Assembly: GCA_921293015.1 (NCBI GenBank)
Contig: OV121086.1
Location: 41,309,402-41,373,401 of the forward strand
Source of the DNA: Phorcus lineatus
Lineage: Eukaryota > Mollusca > Gastropoda > Trochida > Trochidae
Length of the DNA: 64,000 bases
Direction: 5' to 3'
Shown here in pieces: positions 22,511 through 36,600 of this stretch; the stretch's first letter is position 1; each line of letters begins with the position of its first letter. The notes beneath the pieces were generated by a model. It made no database searches. It saw only the letters and a program-made list of their open reading frames with translations, and was not told the origin of the DNA. Both the position numbers and the translations under genes were made by a program.

Positions 22511-23459
22511 CTGGAATGATAAAAAAGACACATAATTGTTATACAAAACATTATCTTTCCATTTCCAGACAATTCCTAACATTGTTTGATAACATTTTTA
22601 CCCAAACACAATTTATACGTTCTACAAAATTCACTTCAGAACAAATGTTTGGTTTAAACAAAGAATATGTTGTAAAACGATATCCATTGGCTTTTTTCCA
22701 ATGGAATAAATAATATCCTCAAATGAAATCTTTCCAAATAATGTCTTCCGATGATGATGTCTACTTCTTGTTTCTGGAGAAGAATATTCAGATAGTTTTT
22801 TTTAGAGTGTGACACTATCACATGGAGTCACAGGGCCTCAAAATGTCGTCTATAGGTTAATGCTTTCTAAACTTTTTCTTAATGTGATACCATGTTACAG
22901 TTTTCGTTTATGTAATCAAATAATTTTTTCCATTAAGCGTTCCCATTCCATATTTTTTCTAAAACAGAGAAATTTAATTGCAGATAATTAACAAAATTGA
23001 CAGGCAAATTTTCAATGATTTTTTCAAGACAACATGTCGATTGTTTTTAAGAATAGATAATAAAATCTCTCGCAAATAGTCATTTCCGTTTGCTATGATT
23101 TCAGATTTATGACGTCAGATGTGCTGAAAATACGTATACCTAATACTTTTACTTACTTATACTTTGATTAATTTATTATGAATACATGTTTAGATGTGAA
23201 ATAACAATTGTAAACAAATTCAACAACGGCGAGAACGTAAGTATAAGCATAAGTGCTTCACTTTTAGAATGGAACTTAAGAATTATCATGTTCATCACTG
23301 TAGTCTTATAATATTCTGAGAGAAATAAGTAACTCAAATAAACGAGTTTCTTTCAATTACTTTCTTCATTTGTGAATATATTTTGTCAAAATATATTTCA
23401 TAATGATAGAAGATAAACTATAAAGTTAACTGTTTCTAAATATCAGTATTTCATTGTTG
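22511..23459. other. Intergenic stretch, nothing recognised
   Basis: AT-rich with scattered short open frames that show no splice or family support. If 22460-22510 is a real second exon, this would be its intron. Confidence 0.5.
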
Positions 23460-25559
23460 TTTGTCATGGATCTATTTACAATTACACAGATGAAATATGC
23501 TGCAAGGAAAGGTTATCGAATAGCAATATTTATATATATAATTACATGTAGTTAATCAGTTAATCATCTAAAAATATCTGACCATTTTATGCATTTCAAA
23601 ATGAAAACAACATATTAACATTTTGTTTATTTCTTAACGTCTTTTCTTGCAAATAAACTATAACATCATTTGTAACGTAAAAAGGTATATCATTGTTGAG
23701 GGTCATTTGAGGGTCTATTAACAAAAGGTACTATCCGCATTTAGAACCAAACTTAATTGTTTGATGACTAATTCTTTAAAATTGTGTAGAAGAAATGGAG
23801 ACAAGCTATTGATACAGAGAAGTCATATTTTTTTAATGTGCAAAAATAGTGCGAGAAAGGAATTTTCTCTACTGTTGCTAAAACATCGCTTTGATGTCAG
23901 TGACTGGGTTCAGTAGTTTGGTATTATTTTTAAAACAAATTAGAAATCTAGAACGTCACAATGATGTGTTGTTTATATTTGTTATCCAAAGATACACCTA
24001 ATAGTTACCTCCCTTGTATTGCTATTTATACTTAAGTCTCAACAGATATTTCGTCGTTCTATTTGAACCAAAAAGAAGTGTTTAATGTGAAATACCTCTT
24101 GATTTAACTATTGCTGCTAAATAGATCGTCCACTTATTTCATGATATTTTACTAACTTTGAAGGCATAATATCTTCATGAAAGGTGTAAATGAAACCTTA
24201 AGAGAATCTAAAATGTCTCCATTTCCTTTTAACATCGACCCTAACCCTTCCCTGAACAGATGATTCGAATCATTTACTTGGTACATTAATATTGTACAAA
24301 TAAACTGTGACTACATTTACCTGAGCTATTCGTAAGGGATACATGTATGTTTATATGATTAGCGAATTGATTATTTAAACCAAATATACTGACAACCAGT
24401 ACAACACCCCAAACCTCCCTTTATTTCTAGATGTATACAGCGACACCTCTCGGCTGACGTCACCATAATATCAATGTGTCATCAATTAGTTTTAAAAGTT
24501 AATATCGGGATTCCTTAAATCATTTATAATATATTCTTAATAAATATAAGAAGTAAAATAACATTCATCCTTTATCCTTCAGTAATTGTATTATTGTATT
24601 TAATTTTTTTATGGAAAACAGCCTTGTTAATTGAACATTCAGTGCAGGGTCAGTTTATTTCAATTACAGGGATATCGAGACATGTAGTTTAGCCTCTATA
24701 AGCTAATGTAATCATTTAAGAGATCAGTTTGACAAAATTGTGCCAGGTTAACAATATAATCGTTTAATTGATCAATGTTATCTTTTTATTTGACATGAAG
24801 TCACCCGTGCGCCAATTACTGAAACATGATTTCTGAAACTTATTTGTTGCAGACACAATGAAAAACATAGGTTGATAGTGAATAGTTTTCTGCTATTGGT
24901 AGGATACATTCCGATCTAAGAAAATGACTAGGCACAAAACAATGACAATTGTAATATTTCAAAATCACGAAATCACTGGAGATCCAACACTACTCCCCTT
25001 CTCTTATATATAGCATAGAAAATATGATCCAAATGATACAAGAATTGGATGAGTTAAATTTTGTGCAATCAGTCGGAGAAAAAATGTCTAACGATGATAT
25101 GTTGTTTATATCTGTTATCTAAAGGTAAATATTAACCGTCGCAGTTGCCTCCCTTATATGGCTATTTATACTTTAATCTACAGGTCTCAACAGATATTTC
25201 GTCGGTCTATTTAAACCAGAAAGAAGTGTTCAATGTGACATCCCTTTATATTTATCTAGTGCTGATAATCAGATCGCCCACTTGGTTGCTTATTTCATAC
25301 TGTTCTACTAACTTTGAAGGCATAACATCTGCATGAAACATGTAATTAAACCTAACAGGCATCTAAAAGGTCTCCATTTTCTTCTAACATTGAGCCTAAC
25401 CCTTCCCTGAACAGATGATTCGTATCATTTACTTGGTAAATTAATATTGTACAAATAAACTAGCTGTGACTATATTTACCTGAGCTATTAGGAAGGGATA
25501 CATGTATGTTTATATGGCTAGTGAATTCCTTTATGATTTTTAAGACCAAATATACTGAC
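23460..25559. repeat. Diverged left flank of the 1.48 kb tandem array
   Basis: Two degenerate units. One runs ~23480-24690; the other, ~24860-25559, lacks the middle third of the unit. Landmarks recur: CTACCGAC-like core, GCGACACCTCTCGGCTGACG, GACAACCAGTACAACACCCC at 24391 and 25557 (1166 apart). In the first, the donor-like GTAGGTT has become GGAGGTT. Confidence 0.75.
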
Positions 25560-28500
25560 AACCAGTACAACACCCCGAACCTACCTTTATTTCTAGCTGT
25601 ATACAGCGACACCTCTCGGCTGACGTCACCATAATATCAATGTGTCATCAATTAGTTTTAGAAGTTGATATCGGGATTCCTTAAATCATTTATAATATAT
25701 TTGTAATTAATATAAGAAGTAAAATAACATTCATCCTTTATCCTTCAGTAATTGTATTATTGTATTTAATTTTTTTTATGAAAAACAGCCTTGTTAATGG
25801 ATTCCTTAAATCACACACCACAATATTTCTTATATTCTAGAAGACACATGTTAAATTAGAAAATAATCGGATAAATAGTTTTCTGATATTGGCAGGATAC
25901 ATTCCGATCTAAAAAATGACTAGGCACAACACAATTACAATTGTAATATTTTCAAATCACGAAATTGCTGGAGATCTAAAATTACACCCCTACTCTTAAA
26001 TATAGCATAGAAAATATGATACAAGAATGGGATGAATTAGTTTTTGCGCAAACAGTCGGACAAAAAATGTCCTTGACATACATGATCGGTTGTAATTATT
26101 TGTATAACTATATGCCCAAGACTTTTGATCAAAGGTATGATAAGTAAATGTATTTTCAAAGATATTCAATACAAAAGATTTTAAGAACCTTCAAAGTCTA
26201 AGGAAATATGAGAGTTACAATTACACAGACAAAATTTTCTGTTAAAAAAGATTATCGAGTAGCAATCGTTAATCGGTTGGATGTAAATGTCACCTCATCA
26301 TCAGCAAGAAATGTCTGACCATTTTACGCATTCCAAAATGAAAACAATCTATTCACATTTTGTTTATTTCTAAACGTCTTATTTTGCAAATAATCTATAA
26401 AATTAAATGTAACTAAATATTGGGTAGCTAAAAATAAATGCAAGTCATATCATTCATTGTTTGATTGTGCAAAAACAGTGCGAGAAAGGAGTTTCTCTAT
26501 TGTATCTAAAAAATAGCTTTGATTTCAGGAACTCGAGCAGTGTGTAGACATTATTTTTAAAACAAGTAAGACATCGAGACAGTTACGGTGATATGTTGTT
26601 TACATTTGTTATCTAAAGTTAAAATCTAACCGTCGTAGTTACCTCCCTTATGTGGCTATTTATACTTAAATTTACAAGTCTCAGCAGATAATCTGTCGGT
26701 CTATTTATACCAGAAAGAAGTGTTTATTGCGACATATCTTACGATTGAATGATTGCTGCTAATCAAATATTCTACTTGTAGGTTTATTTCATACAATTCT
26801 ACTAATTTTGAAGACATAATATCTTCATGAAATGTAATCGAACCCTACGGGTATCTAAAATGTCTCAATTTCCTTCTAACATCGAGCCTAACCCTTCCCT
26901 GAACAGATGATTCGAATCATTGGAACATTAATATTGTACAAATAAACTGTGACTACATTTACGTGAGCTATTCGGAAGGAATACATGTATGTTTATATGG
27001 CTAGTGAATTCCTTTATGGTTCTTTAAACAAAATATACTGACAACCAGTACAACACCCCGAACCTACCTTTATTTCTAGCTGTACACAGCGACACCTCTC
27101 GGCTGACGTCACCATAATATCAATGTGTCATCAATTAGTTTTAGAAGTTGATATCGGGATTCCTTAAATCATTTATAATATATTTGTAATTAATATAAGA
27201 AGTAAAATAACATTCATCCTTTATCCTTCAGTAATTGTATTATTGTATTTAATTTTTTTTATGGAAAACAGCCTTGTTAATGGATTCCTTAAATCACACA
27301 CCACAATATTTCTTATATTCTAGAAGACACATGTTAAATTAGAAAATAATCGGATAAATAGTTTTCTGATATTGGCAGGATACATTCCGATCTAAAAAAT
27401 GACTAGGCACAACACAATTACAATTGTAATATTTTCAAATCACGAAATTGCTGGAGATCTAAAATTACACCCCTACTCTTAAATATAGCATAGAAAATAT
27501 GATACAAGAATGGGATGAATTAGTTTTTGCGCAAACAGTCGGACAAAAAATGTCCTTGACATACATGATCGGTTGTAATTATTTGTATAACTATATGCCC
27601 AAGACTTTTGATCAAAGGTATGATAAGTAAATGTATTTTCAAAGATATTCAATACAAAAGATTTTAAGAACCTTCAAAGTCTAAGGAAATATGAGAGTTA
27701 CAATTACACAGACAAAATTTTCTGTTAAAAAAGATTATCGAGTAGCAATCGTTAATCGGTTGGATGTAAATGTCACCTCATCATCAGCAAGAAATGTCTG
27801 ACCATTTTACGCATTCCAAAATGAAAACAATCTATTCACATTTTGTTTATTTCTAAACGTCTTATTTTGCAAATAATCTATAAAATTAAATGTAACTAAA
27901 TATTGGGTAGCTAAAAATAAATGCAAGTCATATCATTCATTGTTTGATTGTGCAAAAACAGTGCGAGAAAGGAGTTTCTCTATTGTATCTAAAAAATAGC
28001 TTTGATTTCAGGAACTCGAGCAGTGTGTAGACATTATTTTTAAAACAAGTAAGACATCGAGACAGTTACGGTGATATGTTGTTTACATTTGTTATCTAAA
28101 GTTAAAATCTAACCGTCGTAGTTACCTCCCTTATGTGGCTATTTATACTTAAATTTACAAGTCTCAGCAGATAATCTGTCGGTCTATTTATACCAGAAAG
28201 AAGTGTTTATTGCGACATATCTTACGATTGAATGATTGCTGCTAATCAAATATTCTACTTGTAGGTTTATTTCATACAATTCTACTAATTTTGAAGACAT
28301 AATATCTTCATGAAATGTAATCGAACCCTACGGGTATCTAAAATGTCTCAATTTCCTTCTAACATCGAGCCTAACCCTTCCCTGAACAGATGATTCGAAT
28401 CATTGGAACATTAATATTGTACAAATAAACTGTGACTACATTTACGTGAGCTATTCGGAAGGAATACATGTATGTTTATATGGCTAGTGAATTCCTTTAT

Positions 28501-31500
28501 GGTTCTTTAAACAAAATATACTGACAACCAGTACAACACCCCGAACCTACCTTTATTTCTAGCTGTACACAGCGACACCTCTCGGCTGACGTCACCATAA
28601 TATCAATGTGTCATCAATTAGTTTTAGAAGTTGATATCGGGATTCCTTAAATCATTTATAATATATTTGTAATTAATATAAGAAGTAAAATAACATTCAT
28701 CCTTTATCCTTCAGTAATTGTATTATTGTATTTAATTTTTTTTATGGAAAACAGCCTTGTTAATGGATTCCTTAAATCACACACCACAATATTTCTTATA
28801 TTCTAGAAGACACATGTTAAATTAGAAAATAATCGGATAAATAGTTTTCTGATATTGGCAGGATACATTCCGATCTAAAAAATGACTAGGCACAACACAA
28901 TTACAATTGTAATATTTTCAAATCACGAAATTGCTGGAGATCTAAAATTACACCCCTACTCTTAAATATAGCATAGAAAATATGATACAAGAATGGGATG
29001 AATTAGTTTTTGCGCAAACAGTCGGACAAAATATGTCCTTGACATACATGATCGGTTGTAATTATTTGTATGCCCAAGACTTTTGATCAAAGGTATGATA
29101 AGTAAATGTATTTTCAAAGATATTCAATACAAAAGATTTTAAGAACCTTCAAAGTCTAAGGAAATATGAGAGTTACAATTACACAGACAAAATTTTCTGT
29201 TAAAAAAGATTATCGAGTAGCAATCGTTAATCAGTTGGATGTAAATGTCACCTCATCATCAGCAAGAAATGTCTGACCATTTTACGCATTCCAAAATGAA
29301 AACAATCTATTCACATTTTGTTTATTTCTAAACGTCTTATTTTGCAAATAATCTATAAAATTAAATGTAACTGAATATATTGGGGTAGCTAAAAATAAAT
29401 GCAAGTCATATCATTCATTGTTTGATTGTGCAAAAACAGTGCGAGAAAGGAGTTTCTCTATTGTATCTAAAAAATAGCTTTGATTTCAGGAACTCGAGCA
29501 GTGTGTAGACATTATTTTTAAAACAAGTAAGACATCGAGACAGTTACGGTGATATGTTGTTTACATTTGTTATCTAAAGTTAAAATCTAACCGTCGTAGT
29601 TACCTCCCTTATGTGGCTATTTATACTTAAATTTACAAGTCTCAGCAGATAATCTGTCGGTCTATTTATACCAGAAAGAAGTGTTTATTGCGACATATCT
29701 TACGATTGAATGATTGCTGCTAATCAAATATTCTACTTGTAGGTTTATTTCATACAATTCTACTAATTTTGAAGACATAATATCTTCATGAAATGTAATC
29801 GAACCCTACGGGTATCTAAAATGTCTCAATTTCCTTCTAACATCGAGCCTAACCCTTCCCTGAACAGATGATTCGAATCATTGGAACATTAATATTGTAC
29901 AAATAAACTGTGACTACATTTACGTGAGCTATTCGGAAGGAATACATGTATGTTTATATGGCTAGTGAATTCCTTTATGGTTCTTTAAACAAAATATACT
30001 GACAACCAGTACAACACCCCGAACCTACCTTTATTTCTAGCTGTACACAGCGACACCTCTCGGCTGACGTCACCATAATATCAATGTGTCATCAATTAGT
30101 TTTAGAAGTTGATATCGGGATTCCTTAAATCATTTATAATATATTTGTAATTAATATAAGAAGTAAAATAACATTCATCCTTTATCCTTCAGTAATTGTA
30201 TTATTGTATTTAATTTTTTTTATGGAAAACAGCCTTGTTAATGGATTCCTTAAATCACACACCACAATATTTCTTATATTCTAGAAGACACATGTTAAAT
30301 TAGAAAATAATCGGATAAATAGTTTTCTGATATTGGCAGGATACATTCCGATCTAAAAAATGACTAGGCACAACACAATTACAATTGTAATATTTTCAAA
30401 TCACGAAATTGCTGGAGATCTAAAATTACACCCCTACTCTTAAATATAGCATAGAAAATATGATACAAGAATGGGATGAATTAGTTTTTGCGCAAACAGT
30501 CGGACAAAAAATGTCCTTGACATACATGATCGGTTGTAATTATTTGTATAACTATATGCCCAAGACTTTTGATCAAAGGTATGATAAGTAAATGTATTTT
30601 CAAAGATATTCAATACAAAAGATTTTAAGAACCTTCAAAGTCTAAGGAAATATGAGAGTTACAATTACACAGACAAAATTTTCTGTTAAAAAAGATTATC
30701 GAGTAGCAATCGTTAATCAGTTGGATGTAAATGTCACCTCATCATCAGCAAGAAATGTCTGACCATTTTACGCATTCCAAAATGAAAACAATCTATTCAC
30801 ATTTTGTTTATTTCTAAACGTCTTATTTTGCAAATAATCTATAAAATTAAATGTAACTAAATATTGGGTAGCTAAAAATAAATGCAAGTCATATCATTCA
30901 TTGTTTGATTGTGCAAAAACAGTGCGAGAAAGGAGTTTCTCTATTGTATCTAAAAAATAGCTTTGATTTCAGGAACTCGAGCAGTGTGTAGACATTATTT
31001 TTAAAACAAGTAAGACATCGAGACAGTTACGGTGATATGTTGTTTACATTTGTTATCTAAAGTTAAAATCTAACCGTCGTAGTTACCTCCCTTATGTGGC
31101 TATTTATACTTAAATTTACAAGTCTCAGCAGATAATCTGTCGGTCTATTTATACCAGAAAGAAGTGTTTATTGCGACATATCTTACGATTGAATGATTGC
31201 TGCTAATCAAATATTCTACTTGTAGGTTTATTTCATACAATTCTACTAATTTTGAAGACATAATATCTTCATGAAATGTAATCGAACCCTACGGGTATCT
31301 AAAATGTCTCAATTTCCTTCTAACATCGAGCCTAACCCTTCCCTGAACAGATGATTCGAATCATTGGAACATTAATATTGTACAAATAAACTGTGACTAC
31401 ATTTACGTGAGCTATTCGGAAGGAATACATGTATGTTTATATGGCTAGTGAATTCCTTTATGGTTCTTTAAACAAAATATACTGACAACCAGTACAACAC

Positions 31501-34500
31501 CCCGAACCTACCTTTATTTCTAGCTGTACACAGCGACACCTCTCGGCTGACGTCACCATAATATCAATGTGTCATCAATTAGTTTTAGAAGTTGATATCG
31601 GGATTCCTTAAATCATTTATAATATATTTGTAATTAATATAAGAAGTAAAATAACATTCATCCTTTATCCTTCAGTAATTGTATTATTGTATTTAATTTT
31701 TTTTATGGAAAACAGCCTTGTTAATGGATTCCTTAAATCACACACCACAATATTTCTTATATTCTAGAAGACACATGTTAAATTAGAAAATAATCGGATA
31801 AATAGTTTTCTGATATTGGCAGGATACATTCCGATCTAAAAAATGACTAGGCACAACACAATTACAATTGTAATATTTTCAAATCACGAAATTGCTGGAG
31901 ATCTAAAATTACACCCCTACTCTTAAATATAGCATAGAAAATATGATACAAGAATGGGATGAATTAGTTTTTGCGCAAACAGTCGGACAAAATATGTCCT
32001 TGACATACATGATCGGTTGTAATTATTTGTATGCCCAAGACTTTTGATCAAAGGTATGATAAGTAAATGTATTTTCAAAGATATTCAATACAAAAGATTT
32101 TAAGAACCTTCAAAGTCTAAGGAAATATGAGAGTTACAATTACACAGACAAAATTTTCTGTTAAAAAAGATTATCGAGTAGCAATCGTTAATCAGTTGGA
32201 TGTAAATGTCACCTCATCATCAGCAAGAAATGTCTGACCATTTTACGCATTCCAAAATGAAAACAATCTATTCACATTTTGTTTATTTCTAAACGTCTTA
32301 TTTTGCAAATAATCTATAAAATTAAATGTAACTGAATATATTGGGGTAGCTAAAAATAAATGCAAGTCATATCATTCATTGTTTGATTGTGCAAAAACAG
32401 TGCGAGAAAGGAGTTTCTCTATTGTATCTAAAAAATAGCTTTGATTTCAGGAACTCGAGCAGTGTGTAGACATTATTTTTAAAACAAGTAAGACATCGAG
32501 ACAGTTACGGTGATATGTTGTTTACATTTGTTATCTAAAGTTAAAATCTAACCGTCGTAGTTACCTCCCTTATGTGGCTATTTATACTTAAATTTACAAG
32601 TCTCAGCAGATAATCTGTCGGTCTATTTATACCAGAAAGAAGTGTTTATTGCGACATATCTTACGATTGAATGATTGCTGCTAATCAAATATTCTACTTG
32701 TAGGTTTATTTCATACAATTCTACTAATTTTGAAGACATAATATCTTCATGAAATGTAATCGAACCCTACGGGTATCTAAAATGTCTCAATTTCCTTCTA
32801 ACATCGAGCCTAACCCTTCCCTGAACAGATGATTCGAATCATTGGAACATTAATATTGTACAAATAAACTGTGACTACATTTACGTGAGCTATTCGGAAG
32901 GAATACATGTATGTTTATATGGCTAGTGAATTCCTTTATGGTTCTTTAAACAAAATATACTGACAACCAGTACAACACCCCGAACCTACCTTTATTTCTA
33001 GCTGTACACAGCGACACCTCTCGGCTGATGTCACCATAATATCAATGTGTCATCAATTAGTTTTAGAAGTTGATATCGGGATTCCTTAAATCATTTATAA
33101 TATATTTGTAATTAATATAAGAAGTAAAATAACATTCATCCTTTATCCTTCAGTAATTGTATTATTGTATTTAATTTTTTTTATGGAAAACAGCCTTGTT
33201 AATGGATTCCTTAAATCACACACCACAATATTTCTTATATTCTAGAAGACACATGTTAAATTAGAAAATAATCGGATAAATAGTTTTCTGATATTGGCAG
33301 GATACATTCCGATCTAAAAAATGACTAGGCACAACACAATTACAATTGTAATATTTTCAAATCACGAAATTGCTGGAGATCTAAAATTACACCCCTACTC
33401 TTAAATATAGCATAGAAAATATGATACAAGAATGGGATGAATTAGTTTTTGCGCAAACAGTCGGACAAAAAATGTCCTTGACATACATGATCGGTTGTAA
33501 TTGTTTGTATAACTATATGCCCAAGACTTTTGATCAAAGGTATGATAAGTAAATGTATTTTCAAAGATATTCAATACAAAAGATTTTAAGAACCTTCAAA
33601 GTCTAAGGAAATATGAGAGTTACAATTTCACAGACAAAATTTTCTGTTAAAAAAGATTATCGAGTAGCAATCGTTAATCAGTTGGATGTAAATGTCACCT
33701 CATCATCAGCAAGAAATGTCTGACCATTTTACGCATTCCAAAATGAAAACAATCTATTCACATTTTGTTTATTTCTAAACGTCTTATTTTGCAAATAATC
33801 TATAAAATTAAATGTAACTAAATATTGGGGTAGCTAAAAATAAATGCAAGTCATATCATTCATTGTTTGATTGTGCAAAAACAGTGCGAGAAAGGAGTTT
33901 CTCTATTGTATCTTAAACATAGCTTTGATTTCAGGAACTCGAGCAGTGTGTAGACATTATTTTTAAAACAAGTAAGAAATCGAGACAGTTACGGTGATAT
34001 GTTGTTTACATTTGTTATCTAAAGTAAAAAACTAACCGTCGTAGTTACCTCCCTTATGTGGCTATTTATACTTTAATCTACAAGTCTCAGCAGATAATCT
34101 GTCGGTCTATTTATACCAGAAAGAAGTGTTTATTGCGACAAATCTTACGATTGAATGATTTCTGCTAATCAAATATTCTACTTGTAGGTTTATTTCATAC
34201 AATTCTACTAATTTTGAAGACATAATATCTTCATGAAATGTAATCGAACTCTACGGGTATCTAAAATGTCTCAATTTCCTTCTAACATCGATCCTAACCC
34301 TTCCCTGAACAGATGATTCGAATTATTGTAACATTAATATTGTACAAATAAACTGTGACTACATTTACGTGAGCTATTCGGAAGGAATACATGTATGTTT
34401 ATATGGCTAGTGAATTCCTTTATGGTTCTTTAAACAAAATATACTGACAACCAGTACAACACCCCGAACCTACCTTTATTTCTAGCTGTACACAGCGACA

Positions 34501-34594
34501 CCTCTCGGCTGATGTCACCATAATATCAATGTGTCATCAATTAGTTTTAGAAGTTGATATCGGGATTCCTTAAATCATTTATAATATATTTGTA
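25560..34594. repeat. Tandem array of ~1.48 kb units, six near-identical copies
   Basis: The landmark GACAACCAGTACAACACC occurs at 25557, 27040, 28523, 30001, 31483, 32962 and 34446, giving periods of 1483, 1483, 1478, 1482, 1479 and 1484. Units are almost identical. Two (near 29.06 and 32.02 kb) share an 8-bp deletion in TTTGTATAACTATATGCCC and the variant TGAATATATTGGGG, alternating with long units, so the last four units form two S-L dimers. No coding frame of note occurs in 9 kb. The array ends abruptly at ~34594. Confidence 0.92.
28100..28600 (-). promoter_or_regulatory. Promoter/exon-like module repeated in each 1.48 kb unit (representative copy)
   Basis: On the minus strand each unit holds a CRE-like TGACGTCA (28587-28594), then GCCGAGAGGTGTCGCTG, then a donor-like AAATAAAG|GTAGGTT (exon side ends at 28551). 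Further on are two TATAAATAG boxes exactly 45 bp apart (28184-28192 and 28139-28147), followed by GGGAGGTAACTACGACGG. The donor-like site and the GAGAGGTGTCGCTG block also survive in a much older relative at 44.56 kb, suggesting constraint or a young family. The CRE is changed to TGATGTCA in the last two units. Whether this is a promoter with a noncoding first exon is inference. Confidence 0.35.
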
Positions 34595-35019
34595 AATGAA
34601 GAAAATGGATTTGAATTTGAGAACATTTACTTAGAGTTTTCAGTTTTTATTTACTTTTTTTCAAAAGGGGAGAATACATTTTTCTCATTTCATTAAACAA
34701 ACAAATTCATATTTGCAAAACAGTATCTCCTTATAGAAACATCTCAAATTACCAATGAAACAAAAACAGAGCATTTATAGAGACCGGAAAATACATTACA
34801 ATATTACACTTTGTAATATCCCAAGTCAGCCGATTGTATAAATAGGGGTAGACAGCATCGCTCAGCTTAAATGTGGACTGATTGATTCGTTTTTATGGGA
34901 GTTGAGTATTTTGGGGTCGCTATCAAGAAGGGTACAGCTCTTACTTGTAACTCATTGCTTTAGCTTTTAGGAAATCTGTCTTTTGTTAAGATACCCTTTC
35001 TAAAGATGCAAAAAACAAT

Positions 35020-36600
35020 CATCATTTATCCTTCAATAATTGTATTTTAATGTTTAAATGGATAATAGCCTTATTAATTGAACATTCGCTGCATGGTTTA
35101 TGTGACTTAAAGGGATATCTGGATAAGTGTATTAGCCTGTTTAAATGCAACAGATCAGTTTGAAATAATTGTGCCAGTTTAACAATATAATCGTTTTATT
35201 GATTAATATTATCTTCATTCTCGCGCCAATGACTAAAACATATTTCTGAAACTTATTTGTTGCAGACACAATAAGAAATATAGGTTGAAGCTCCTTAGTA
35301 TGTCATTTGAGAAGTACAATGTATAGATGTAAATGGGACGCTGAATTGCGACTTCTCAACATTTAAATGGATATAGCGCGGTTTCTAATTTACAATAAAA
35401 AACAAAAAATGTGTTATTGGCATTCAAAAGATAAAGATAAAACTTAAGACAGGCGATTTGAACTTAGGTCATATAGTATTTTGGCTATATTTAAGCCACA
35501 TACAAAATTTCTGAAACATGCTCTGTGTCACTTTTAACACAAGCAAAACGTGAGCGTGACTCATTAAAACAAGCGACTGTGTATATCTGACAGAATGAAT
35601 TACTGGAAACATCCCATGACGTCGACATTTCTTAACTCAAACTATTAGTGAATATCTGTACTCCCTTCTGGTGGATCCTTATAATTTAAAAGACACGTGT
35701 AAAATTTGAAAATATACGGATGAATAACTTCTCTACTCCTGTCAATATTAATCTTACCTGTGGAGTGCCACAAGGATCTGTCCTCGGTCCAGTTCTCTTT
35801 ACTCTGTAATTGAAAGATTTGGGAACTGTTGTGAATGACTTTCATATTAATCGCTATCATTATGCGGATGACTCACAACTTTACAATTTTTTAGACCCAA
35901 CCTCTCTAAATGCCAATACTGCTGGACACTCAGAGACTGCTGTCATGACATTAAAACCTGAATGTTTGACAACAAACTTAATTGCACCAAAACTGAGTGT
36001 ATCTTCTTAGGCCCTTTTCACCTTCCAATGCCTCTCTTCATATTTAACTGATTCTCTAATTGTCCATAGACCTTTACGAACACTGCGTTCTCAAGACAAA
36101 AATCTTCTTGTGCCTCCCACAGTGAACACATCCACCTATGGAAAAAAATCTTTCCCATATGCAGCATCAATAGCCTGGAATCAACTGCCTCAATATCTGC
36201 GCGTTTGTCATGAACTCTCCACTTTTAAATCTCAACTAATGACTCACTTCTTCAGAATTGCTTTTCAACATGTATCTTAAATCTCCTGCTCCCCTTTATT
36301 TTCCTGTATGCGCTTTGAGCATGTATAACACATGGATATATGCGCATTATAAGTATGCTATTATTATTATTATTATTACTTTCTGTTGTTGGCTGGATAC
36401 ATTCTGATCTAAGAAAATAACTAGGTACAAAACAAAGAGATTTATATAATTTTCAAATTCACGAATTGCCATGTAGTTTCCGAGAAAAAATACATCACAT
36501 CCAATAATCTATTCTAGAATGAAACATGTTCAGACATTCTGTTCTGTATACATGTAAGGTCACTCTAAATAAACTTCACCTTTTACCAAATTCATTATTG
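35020..36600. repeat. Diverged right flank of the 1.48 kb array, split by a LINE
   Basis: 35020-35290 matches the unit part with TTATCCTTCAATAATTGTAT and the GAACATTC segment found at ~24560-24680. 35685-35740 and 36388-36470 match the later part (GGATACATTCTGATCTAAG), interrupted by the LINE fragment. 34595-35019 is unrelated sequence between them with no gene. Confidence 0.65.
35742..36378 (+). mobile_element. 5'-truncated CR1/L2-like LINE fragment
   Basis: It encodes reverse-transcriptase motifs CGVPQGSVLGPVLFTL (then a stop) and YHYADDSQLY. After a frameshift come NKLNCTKTECIFLGP and a typical LINE C-terminus (YGKKSFPYAASIAWNQLP, then FKSQLMTHFFRIAF). It ends in an (ATT)n tail at ~36361-36378, the usual 3' end of such elements. 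Stops, a frameshift and an internal deletion show it is dead. It is inserted in an outer unit of the 1.48 kb array. Confidence 0.85.

Noticed and set aside
25145..25336. 63-codon ORF in a diverged array unit
   Set aside because: Not preserved in the six near-identical units.
25560..34594. CRISPR-like array
   Set aside because: The repeats are 1.48 kb head-to-tail units in an intron-rich eukaryotic genome, not short repeats with unique spacers.
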